The translations under genes and the position numbers were made by a program. 64,000 bases of DNA from Candidatus Manganitrophus noduliformans. GTDB lineage: Bacteria > Nitrospirota > Nitrospiria > SBBL01 > Manganitrophaceae. The notes beneath the pieces are model-generated. The model saw only the letters and a program-made list of their open reading frames with translations, did no database searches and was not told the origin of the DNA. Of this stretch, positions 8,530-15,239 are shown piece after piece; positions within the stretch are counted from its first letter, which is position 1; every line of letters starts with the position of its first letter. The stretch spans positions 186,001-250,000 of the forward strand of contig NZ_VTOW01000004.1 in NCBI RefSeq assembly GCF_012184425.1. Reading direction: 5' to 3'.

Positions 8530-8772
8530 ATGGACATTGCAGGAGAGTTGCTTGCGATTCACCGCTGTCTGAGAACGCCTGCTTTCCGGGCTAGGAGTGT
8601 TGTCCGGGATGGATCAGGCCGCATGGGAACGGTCATCGCCGCCAGGCTGTCGGTCCTGGAAAATGGCGTTGGGAACGAATTTGAGGTCTGCTGGGAAGAC
8701 GGGCAGACAGACTGGATTGATGGCCGCCTGCTGACCCCGGCCGACGGGAATGGGTCCTGTGCGTCCCGATGA
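8530..8772 (+). CDS. Small hypothetical protein
   Basis: An 80-residue acidic protein behind a strong AGGAGGAGAAG ribosome site, directly downstream of leader element copy A. The second half, with FEVCWEDGQTDWIDGRLL, looks like a small beta-barrel (Tudor/SH3-like hypothetical) of the kind that reads GxVxW...DG patterns, but this is only an impression. The stop overlaps a possible start of the next gene. Confidence 0.6.
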   Translation: MDIAGELLAIHRCLRTPAFRARSVVRDGSGRMGTVIAARLSVLENGVGNEFEVCWEDGQTDWIDGRLLTPADGNGSCASR

Positions 8773-8804
8773 GCGAAAAGCAGAACCTCTACCAGGAGAG
8801 CGCC

Positions 8805-9398
8805 ATGAGCCGAAAGAAATTCTTCTGGATGGCCGAGCAGGACGAACTGATCCGAAAGCGGTATGACAGCCGGACGGAGACCATTACCGATCTGGCGCGG
8901 ATTTTCAATGTCCCCCGGTGGGCGGTGCGGAGACGGGCGGGGATGTTGGGGGTCTCGCGCGTCAAAGAGCTTCCCTGGTCTTCGGAGGAGGTTGCCTTTC
9001 TGGAAGCGAACTACTCCAAAAAGTCGGTCTTCTGGATCTCGAAGAAGCTTCATCGCTCCGCCACCGCCATTCTGATGAAGAAGAGACGGTTGGGCCTGCG
9101 AAAGACCGATGACGGCTACACCCTTCGGATGGTCTGCGAGGGTTTCGGGGTCGATCACCACAAGGTCGGATACTGGATCGAGCAGGGGTGGCTGAAATCG
9201 CGCGGCAGAGGGGTGAACCGGCCCCAGGGGGACTACCGGTTCTTTACGGACGAGGCGCTCCGCCGGTTCGTCCGGAAGCACCCGGACCAGATCGATCTGA
9301 GGCGGGTGGAGAAACTCTGGTTCATCGACCTGCTGGCCGGGCTCAATATCAGCGTGCCCGACTTTGAGGGGATCGGGGATGTTGTGGGCGTGGGATGA
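8805..9398 (+). CDS. Myb/HTH-type DNA-binding protein
   Basis: About 197 residues from the ATG at 8805, which has CAGGAGAGCGCC in front; an in-frame ATG at 8769 overlapping the previous stop has no ribosome site. Two tandem helix-turn-helix-like units with the SANT/Myb-like pattern are visible: FFWMAEQDELIRKRYDS...IARIFNVPRWAVRRRAGMLG and WSSEEVAFLEANYSKKS...ISKKLHRSATAILMKKRRLGL. A third region resembles a MerR-like or LAGLIDADG-associated HTH (VCEGFGVDHHKVGYWIEQGWL). A DNA-binding regulator or replication/partition adaptor of the element is likely. Confidence 0.65.
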   Translation: MSRKKFFWMAEQDELIRKRYDSRTETITDLARIFNVPRWAVRRRAGMLGVSRVKELPWSSEEVAFLEANYSKKSVFWISKKLHRSATAILMKKRRLGLRKTDDGYTLRMVCEGFGVDHHKVGYWIEQGWLKSRGRGVNRPQGDYRFFTDEALRRFVRKHPDQIDLRRVEKLWFIDLLAGLNISVPDFEGIGDVVGVG

Positions 9399-9472
9399 TC
9401 AAAAGGGAGCGGGGCGCCCATTTTAAGTCGGTGGACAACATAAGGCCCAACAGGGCTAGGGAGGAATGAGAG

Positions 9473-9868
9473 ATGGATTACTGCAAGATTATTCTGCATG
9501 GGCGACTGACACAGGACCCGGAGATCCGCTACACCCCCACGGGTGCTGCGGTGGCGAGCTTCTCCGTGGCGATCAACCGGAAGTACCGGAAGGGAGAGGA
9601 AGGGAAGCTGGAAGAGGCGGTGACCTTTGTCCCCGTCCGCTCCTTCGGAAAAGCGGCCGAGCAGGCGGGAGAGCACCTCGCAAAGGGAAGGGCGGTCCTG
9701 GTCGACGGGGAGCTTCGCTCCTCCGAGTGGAAGGGAGAAGGCGGAGAGACCCGCCGGAGGCTCTACGTGGCCGCGCAGAAGATCATCTATCTGGGGAAGG
9801 CCAACGGAAAGCCCGTGGACCAAGAGAAAACCGGGGGCGCCGCCGATTCGGACGATATTCCGTTCTGA
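9473..9868 (+). CDS. ssb: Single-stranded DNA-binding protein
   Basis: A 131-residue SSB: N-terminal OB fold (KIILHGRLTQDPEIRYTPTGAAVASFSVAINRK is spread over the first 40 residues) with FVPVRSFGKAAEQAGEHLAKGRAVLVDGEL, and the acidic DDIPF tip that docks partner proteins. AGGGAGGAATGAGAG precedes the ATG. It is shorter than chromosomal SSB because the linker is short, as is common for plasmid and ICE versions. It should coat single strands during transfer and recombination and would interact with the element's helicase and nuclease. Confidence 0.95.
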   Translation: MDYCKIILHGRLTQDPEIRYTPTGAAVASFSVAINRKYRKGEEGKLEEAVTFVPVRSFGKAAEQAGEHLAKGRAVLVDGELRSSEWKGEGGETRRRLYVAAQKIIYLGKANGKPVDQEKTGGAADSDDIPF

Positions 9869-10040
9869 GCGGTTCGAAGCTGCTCGACACCCTATCCCCA
9901 TTTCTGGGGAGCGCCGGTAGGGGCGAGAGGATTGACCCGACGGCAAGAACGAATCGGTTCGATCGGGTGACGTTCGGTTCGACTGCGAATCCTGGAGGGG
10001 GTTCAACTCATGGTCTCTGCTCAGATATATATTAAACACA

Positions 10041-10076
10041 TTGACAGGATATCTAATTATATGGTATTAGATATCC
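10041..10076 (+). promoter_or_regulatory. Promoter with overlapping palindromic operator of the vapBC module
   Basis: A consensus -35 TTGACA (10041-10046) is followed by TATTAG at 10065-10070 with an 18-nt spacer. A perfect 11-bp inverted repeat, GGATATCTAAT at 10047-10057 and ATTAGATATCC at 10066-10076, covers the spacer and the -10. Antitoxin autorepression is the obvious reading. Confidence 0.7.
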
Positions 10077-10096
10077 ATGAGTGAGGGCCATGGAAG

Positions 10097-10306
10097 ATGA
10101 AAACGTCGGTCGAAATCGATAAAAAGCTTTATCAGAACGTCAAGGAAGTCTTGGGAACGGAGACTCTGAAGGAGACCATCAAGAAGAGTTTCGAGGAGGT
10201 CCTTCACCACAAGGCATTGGAGAACTCCGCCCGCCTGTTGGGGAAGATCGATCTGGACCTCACCGTTGATTCGATCCGTAAACAACGTCGAAAACGAATG
10301 TTTTGA
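10097..10306 (+). CDS. vapB: VapB-type antitoxin
   Basis: A 69-residue protein with a short N-terminal strand (MKTSVEIDKKLYQNVKEVLG) followed by helices with TETLKETIKKSFEEVLHHKAL, the ribbon-helix-helix type seen in antitoxins of PIN-domain toxins (DUF2191-like). The gene directly follows an autoregulatory palindrome and its stop overlaps the toxin start by one base. It should neutralise the PIN toxin and repress the promoter. The module is AT-richer than its neighbours, so it was probably acquired separately; it likely stabilises the element. Confidence 0.8.
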   Translation: MKTSVEIDKKLYQNVKEVLGTETLKETIKKSFEEVLHHKALENSARLLGKIDLDLTVDSIRKQRRKRMF

Positions 10307-10710
10307 TGTATCTTATCGATACCTCGTTATGGATCCACGCATTACGACCCCGTGGGAATAAAACGATCCAGGAAAAACTGCGTCCTCTCATCTTGGCGGG
10401 GAATGCGGCCATCACTCACTGGATCGTTTTGGAGCTGATGACCGGAATCCGGTCTGGGGAAGAACAGAAAAGCTTAAACACCTTTCTGGAGCCGCTTCCG
10501 CTCCTTCAGGCCGAAGACGCCTGCTGGACGATAGCCTGGGAATTAGCGGCCCATTTGAGGAAAAAAGGTCTCACCCCCTCGGCTGCGGACAGTCTCATCG
10601 CAGCCGTTGCTATTAAAAATGAAATTCCTCTCATTCATATCGATCAAGATTTTACCGGAATCGCAGAGCATAGCAGACTCAAAGCAATAAACTGGATCGA
10701 GTATCTATAA
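10306..10710 (+). CDS. vapC: VapC-type PIN-domain ribonuclease toxin
   Basis: A 134-residue PIN domain. Acidic active-site residues are visible: D5 in MYLIDTSLWI, E43 in HWIVLELMTGI, the Asp in SAADSLIAAVA and the Asp in HIDQDFTGIA. VapC toxins cut tRNA or rRNA when antitoxin is lost. The ATG at 10306 is used rather than the TTG one codon upstream because it overlaps the antitoxin stop as TGATG. A terminator follows 66 nt after the stop. Confidence 0.9.
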   Translation: MYLIDTSLWIHALRPRGNKTIQEKLRPLILAGNAAITHWIVLELMTGIRSGEEQKSLNTFLEPLPLLQAEDACWTIAWELAAHLRKKGLTPSAADSLIAAVAIKNEIPLIHIDQDFTGIAEHSRLKAINWIEYL

Positions 10711-10775
10711 AAGCTCGGCTCCAGGGCGATCGCTCTTCCCTCCTTTTGACAAGCAGGAATACCGCCCTATTGGTG

Positions 10776-10822
10776 CAAAGACCCGACCTTCCCACAACGG
10801 ATGGTTGGGCCTTTGTGTTTTT
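10776..10822 (+). terminator. Rho-independent terminator after vapBC
   Basis: CAAAGACCCGACC pairs with GGTTGGGCCTTTG (one A/C mismatch and one wobble) and is followed by TGTTTTT. Confidence 0.75.
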
Positions 10823-10895
10823 GGGGAAAAGAGAGACGCCTCGACGGGGCAGGGGTAATACTTCGTTTCGTTTTGTATAAAAAAGGAGGAGTGTT

Positions 10896-12539
10896 ATGTC
10901 TCAGACAGGTTCAGGGCCTTTTCCAAAGGCAGTCCGGGTCGAGGCGGACCTCGCCTCTCTCTTGAAGAACTTCGGGGAGGTCTTCTCCGGGGAGACGATC
11001 TGGATCCGGGAGCTGCTTCAGAACGGCCGGAGGGCGGGGGCCGCCCGGATCGACCTCTTCACCGACCGGTCCGATCCGAATTACCTCCGGATCGCCGACA
11101 ACGGCAGCGGGGTCGCCGATTTTCAGGCCCTGCTGACGATGGGTCGCTCTGGATGGCGGCAAGAAGTCATCGAGAGGGAAAACCCTTTCGGCCTGGGATT
11201 TTACGCCGCCCTCTATGCAGCCGTCACCGTCGAGATCCGGTCCCAAGGGCAGCGCTTGCTCTTGAACACAAAACGGGTCCTGGCCGGCGACGCGGTTGAA
11301 CCGGCCCCCTGCGAGATCCGCCCTGGAACGGTTATCACCCTGCATCTCAAGAAACCGCTTCCCGATTCGTTTGAAAAGCATCTGGAAGAGATCGTCTCCG
11401 GCTTTCCGACGCCGGTTTGCCTGAACGGGGTTCCCCTCCCGCGCCCCTATGCCCTGGATGTCTGGAAGGGGCTTCGGTTTGAACTGCCGGAGGCTACCGC
11501 CCTGGTCCAGTTGGATCCGGATCTGCGGTATGAAACGGGGATCACCTTTCTGCAGGGGCAGGTTCTCTCGAAGGGGGGCGATTTCAGGCGCTCCTGGCCG
11601 GGTTTTGACCGGCGCGGGATCCGGGCCTATGTCCATCTGCAGGGAGAACGGTGGCGCGTCCGGGTGCCGGACCGCGACGCCCTGTACGACGACGGGGAGG
11701 CGCGGGAGCGGATTGCGGCGCTTCAGAAGAGAATCCTTCAGGCGGCAGCAGATCAGATCGTCGCGCAGGGAGAAGTGGAGAAGTATTTCGAATGTCTCCT
11801 GGAGTGGGGATGCTTCGAGGTCGTCCGGGACCTCCCCATTCCTGAGCGCCGGTGGGGCCGGATCGTCTCCCCGGCTCATCTGCCGCACTATGACGGCGAG
11901 GGGCTCGATGATCTCCTCGGCTCGCTTCCGGCCTCCAAGATTCCCGCCTCTGAAAACGGCCTCCGGTTTATCCGGGAGGGGGTGGGGCTCCATGCCGATG
12001 AAGAGACGCTCGATCACCTATTCGCGGCCTATGCCTTCGGCATTCCGATCCTCGACGCCTGGAACGATCCGGAGCACTGGTTTGCCAAGAGCTCGGCCGG
12101 AGAGGATCTGGAGGAGTTCTATCGGCGGAAGCTCTCCGTCTCCGTAGAGGAACAGGATCTTGTCGCCGAAGGGTCCTGGTGGGGGAAGCGGGTCGTGATC
12201 TGCAGGCGGTTCTTCCTGACCCTGGAAGGATACGGGACGAAAGAGATCACGGAAGACGCTTTCCTCGACGGCGCCTTCTGGATCATCGACCGACCGCTGC
12301 ATTATCACTACCCGATCGACCAGGCCTTCTATTTCCAGACCCAGGGAGAGGATTTCGATGAATCCGGTTTTGATGCGGCGATGGAGAACTTCAGGGCGAA
12401 TCTGGCAATCATTAAAAGGGATCCGGCCGCGCTGATTCAGAGTGCCCTCGAGGAGTATGCCGAAGCGCTCGACGGCGGCCGGTTTGTGGTCGAGGCGAAC
12501 CGGGGGGAGATTCGGGTGGAAGCCCTCGAACGAAAGTAA
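10896..12539 (+). CDS. GHKL (HSP90/MutL-type) ATPase-domain protein
   Basis: A 547-residue protein whose first 230 residues carry the Bergerat ATP-binding fold: RELLQNGRRAG with the catalytic Glu (E39) and Asn (N43), IADNGSGVADF (residues 66-76) and the lid ENPFGLGF (95-102). A second sub-domain follows, as in HSP90 or MutL. The C-terminal half is acidic with many aromatic residues and matches nothing I know. A good AGGAG precedes the ATG. Stand-alone GHKL ATPases of this size occur on plasmids and integrative elements and in some defence systems; the partner is not known here. It starts its own transcription unit after the vapBC terminator. Confidence 0.75.
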   Translation: MSQTGSGPFPKAVRVEADLASLLKNFGEVFSGETIWIRELLQNGRRAGAARIDLFTDRSDPNYLRIADNGSGVADFQALLTMGRSGWRQEVIERENPFGLGFYAALYAAVTVEIRSQGQRLLLNTKRVLAGDAVEPAPCEIRPGTVITLHLKKPLPDSFEKHLEEIVSGFPTPVCLNGVPLPRPYALDVWKGLRFELPEATALVQLDPDLRYETGITFLQGQVLSKGGDFRRSWPGFDRRGIRAYVHLQGERWRVRVPDRDALYDDGEARERIAALQKRILQAAADQIVAQGEVEKYFECLLEWGCFEVVRDLPIPERRWGRIVSPAHLPHYDGEGLDDLLGSLPASKIPASENGLRFIREGVGLHADEETLDHLFAAYAFGIPILDAWNDPEHWFAKSSAGEDLEEFYRRKLSVSVEEQDLVAEGSWWGKRVVICRRFFLTLEGYGTKEITEDAFLDGAFWIIDRPLHYHYPIDQAFYFQTQGEDFDESGFDAAMENFRANLAIIKRDPAALIQSALEEYAEALDGGRFVVEANRGEIRVEALERK

Positions 12540-12611
12540 CCGGACAGACCCGGAATAAAATGGGCGCCATGCCCGTCCGCCGGAAATCTCTTGTTCCGAG
12601 AAAGGAGTCTC

Positions 12612-13022
12612 ATGACAGAAGAACAAAATAGAATGAAGCTTCACGAAGCCGTCCGAAACGCCAAAGGGAATCAGACCAAACACAGGTTCTTAGCCATCGC
12701 TGTGACCGACCAGGAGGTCGAAATCCTCTCGTGCGCCGCAGGAGGAGCCTATCTGGAAATGCATGATTATTCCACCGGTTCGGTTTCATTGGATGAAGAG
12801 GCGATCATGCGGGATCTGGAGGAGCGGTTTCCAATCCTCCTGGAGAAGCAAGAAGAGAAGTATCCATGCCCGGTGTGCGGCGATGAAAAAGAGGGGCTTT
12901 TCGCCCTCATCACCTGCCTCAATGACAATCACGGTTACACCCGCTCCCAGGTCGCCGACGTCATCCGGCCGATCGAAGAGGCGTGGGAAGCGGAGAGGAA
13001 TGGCCAGAGGAGTGAGATATGA
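12612..13022 (+). CDS. Hypothetical protein with CxxC element
   Basis: A 136-residue protein from the ATG behind AAAGGAG; the in-frame ATG 7 codons upstream lacks a ribosome site. The N-terminal half has a compact alpha/beta look (FLAIAVTDQEVEILSCAAGG), the second half one CPVCGDEKEG knuckle, so half a zinc site. Its stop overlaps the next start by ATGA, indicating a two-gene unit. No family recognised. Confidence 0.6.
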   Translation: MTEEQNRMKLHEAVRNAKGNQTKHRFLAIAVTDQEVEILSCAAGGAYLEMHDYSTGSVSLDEEAIMRDLEERFPILLEKQEEKYPCPVCGDEKEGLFALITCLNDNHGYTRSQVADVIRPIEEAWEAERNGQRSEI

Positions 13023-13453
13023 AACTTACAAAACGGGAAACCGCCACGGTCTTGGCGGCGCTAAGAAGTTGGCAGCAGGATTTACAGGAGGGGGGTCTTA
13101 TACCCAAAGAGGACTTCCCTCATCACTTCGAATCGGATGAACCGCTGAACACGAAGGAGATCGACGATCTCTGTCGGCGGATCAATTTTCAAGGCGAAGG
13201 AGATCACATGGAACAAAGCCCGATCTTCTGCCCGCGTTGTCACAAGCCTGCGGACGTCATCGATGAACTCCAATGGAACGTGGCGATGACCACCACCTAT
13301 TCATGGGATGGCGAGGGATTCGTCGAGGTCAGCCATGAAGAGGATGGCGGCGATCGTGAGCTTCAATGTAGGGGCTGCGGGAAAATTCTGCCTTTCGACA
13401 ATCAGAACCAAGAAGAAAGCAATTGCAATGTTTTGTTCAATTTCCTCAAATAA
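13019..13453 (+). CDS. Hypothetical zinc-ribbon protein
   Basis: A 144-residue protein with two CxxC knuckles, FCPRCHKPAD and QCRGCGKILPF, about 50 residues apart, typical of a zinc ribbon, after a helical N-terminal part. It overlaps the previous gene by four bases. It could bind nucleic acid, but nothing more specific can be said. Confidence 0.6.
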   Translation: MKLTKRETATVLAALRSWQQDLQEGGLIPKEDFPHHFESDEPLNTKEIDDLCRRINFQGEGDHMEQSPIFCPRCHKPADVIDELQWNVAMTTTYSWDGEGFVEVSHEEDGGDRELQCRGCGKILPFDNQNQEESNCNVLFNFLK

Positions 13454-13815
13454 GGAACGCCGTGATCCAAAAATGAAAAGATCGATATCGGGGTCGCTCA
13501 TCCTTGAATCTTTGCCGGAACCATTCCATGGATACGAGTACGGCAAAAGGAGGAAGGTGAGGAAAACGATGATTGGACCTCCGTGAAAGGAAGCGAGATC
13601 GCCTATTTAACCAGAATGGAAGCATGCAAGGCCAAGAAATCCGAAATATTCAATTGCTTTCGTTTGTTCCCATAAGATCGACCAGGATTCCGGTGTGAAG
13701 GGCCGACAAGCGGAACGCATCTCGATCCACCAAATGAGGATGCCGGCGAGCCCAAAGTCAGATCGAATGGCGAAGGGGTATCACGCCTCATCCAGTTCAG
13801 AACCGTGAGGAGATG
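13454..13815. other. Gap without convincing gene
   Basis: About 360 bases. A 37-codon frame from 13473 and short antisense frames exist, none with a plausible ribosome site or recognisable product. The last bases hold the GTGAGGAG ribosome site of the next gene. Confidence 0.35.
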
Positions 13816-14103
13816 ATGAAAAAAAATGATCAGAAGATCACTGTGGATCCGATCGTTTACGCCGAAGAACCAACCCGGTATAAGGCTGTTGCCGAGCCGG
13901 CCGGAGATGGAGACGCCTACCGGGAACTTCGGGTCGGCTTCTTCGATGAGAAAGGGGAGTGTGTGGCAGACACCTACTTTACCGTCGATTCTGCCACCGG
14001 CGAGCCGAGGATTCTGATCACCGCCGACGGCGAGGGAGACGGCGATCCCGCGATTGAAGTCTTTCCGCTCAGATCCGTCGAAGCAATCATGAAACGCTAC
14101 TGA
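13816..14103 (+). CDS. Small acidic hypothetical protein
   Basis: A 95-96 residue, strongly acidic protein behind GAGGAG (either of two adjacent ATG codons at 13813/13816). Two strand-rich halves with LRVGFFDEKGECVADTYF and PRILITADGEGDGDPAIEVF suggest an all-beta fold. Not recognised. Confidence 0.55.
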   Translation: MKKNDQKITVDPIVYAEEPTRYKAVAEPAGDGDAYRELRVGFFDEKGECVADTYFTVDSATGEPRILITADGEGDGDPAIEVFPLRSVEAIMKRY

Positions 14104-14286
14104 GCGATTCAGAAAACCCGGGAGAAGGAGACTTCCGGCCAGAAACGAGGAGGCTCACCCTGTTCAATTTTACGAAGATCGCGAATCTGATACCGCCCAG
14201 GGAAAAGTCGATAGCCGTCATAGCGGAAGGTCCGTTCAGCAAAAAGATTGAGCCCGCTGACATCTTGTAACAGAAAGAGCAGAAGG

Positions 14287-14317
14287 CCCAACTTCTCATC
14301 GGAAGAGGTTGGGTTTT
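14287..14317 (+). terminator. Possible terminator hairpin
   Basis: CCCAAC and GTTGGG enclose a partly paired interior and are followed by TTTT. It may end the unit containing the acidic gene at 13816. Confidence 0.45.
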
Positions 14318-14413
14318 CATGTTGATGAGCTTGTCTGCTCGCCTCTTCAATCGTTCCCGTCCATCACGATTCGTGGCAGCTTTTCTTATACACCCTCGAA
14401 CATCCCATAAGAC

Positions 14414-14461
14414 CGAAAAACGAATTTGATTTCTTTTACGGGCAGGGGCCGACGGCCCCTG
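14414..14461 (+). promoter_or_regulatory. Conserved leader element, copy B (upstream of radC)
   Basis: CGAAAAACGA (14414-14423), a 19-nt T-rich spacer, then CAGGGGCC/GGCCCCTG closing a GAC loop. It lies 55 nt before the radC start. The rest of the 410-base gap from 14104 holds no gene I can support. Confidence 0.65.
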
Positions 14462-14516
14462 TGACCCCTGAGATTCGTCTTGCTTGAATCCAGTCTGTCT
14501 TGACCAGGAGATTCGC

Positions 14517-15239
14517 ATGTACAGCCCCAGGATCGATGAGGAACTGATCCCCACCCTCTACCGGCTGGCGAAGGAGAAGAAGATCCCGATGACCCGGCTG
14601 GTCAACGGGATGCTGCGGTCCGCCCTTGAAGAAGACCCCAGCGAACTGCCCCCAGCGGTCTGTCAGGAGAAAGGGGCCGGCGGTATCTCTGAGAGAGGGG
14701 CAGACCGTCCCGGATCGGAGGAATCGTGCGGCCCTCCCCTTGTCCACGAAAAAAGAGGTATTTCCGTGGTCCGGATTCAGATGATCCGGGAGGGACGCTT
14801 CCCAGGCCATCCGGGTCCGGTCAGAAATTCATCCGATGCGGCGGGGATTCTCCGATCCTACCTGGCCGGCGCCGACCGAGAATACTTCGTGGTCCTCCTC
14901 CTCGATCAAAAACACCGGATCAACGGGCTCAATCTGGTTTCGGTGGGGACGCTGACCATGGCTTTGGTGCATCCCAGAGAAGTATTCAAGCCGGCAGTCC
15001 TGGCGAATGCGGCGCTGATATTGGGACACAATCACCCCTCGGGCGACCCTGAGCCGAGTTGTGAGGATCGGGAGCTGACCCGCCGACTTGTCTCGGCGGG
15101 GGAACTCCTGGGGATCGATGTTCTCGACCACATCGTCATCGGGGAGCGGGAGCATGTCAGCTTTGCCGACCGGGGGATGATCCCGCCCCGGGGACGAACG
15201 CTCGGAAGTACGGTGACCTCGTTCAAGGAGAAGCGATGA
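14517..15239 (+). CDS. radC: RadC-family JAMM protein with an N-terminal ribbon-helix-helix-like segment
   Basis: A 240-residue protein. Residues 105-235 form the RadC (MPN+/JAMM) domain with REYFVVLLLD (E122), the zinc motif HNHPSGDPEPSCED (H171, H173, D184) and the expected C-terminal LLGIDVLDHIVIG. The helix-hairpin-helix found in chromosomal RadC is absent; instead the first 40 residues look like a ribbon-helix-helix DNA-binding segment (IDEELIPTLYRLAKEKK then MTRLVNGMLRSALEE), joined by a 60-residue linker. AGGAG precedes the ATG. RadC proteins on mobile elements are thought to aid recombination or counter restriction; biochemical function is unsettled. The stop overlaps the helicase start by ATGA. 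Confidence 0.9.
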   Translation: MYSPRIDEELIPTLYRLAKEKKIPMTRLVNGMLRSALEEDPSELPPAVCQEKGAGGISERGADRPGSEESCGPPLVHEKRGISVVRIQMIREGRFPGHPGPVRNSSDAAGILRSYLAGADREYFVVLLLDQKHRINGLNLVSVGTLTMALVHPREVFKPAVLANAALILGHNHPSGDPEPSCEDRELTRRLVSAGELLGIDVLDHIVIGEREHVSFADRGMIPPRGRTLGSTVTSFKEKR

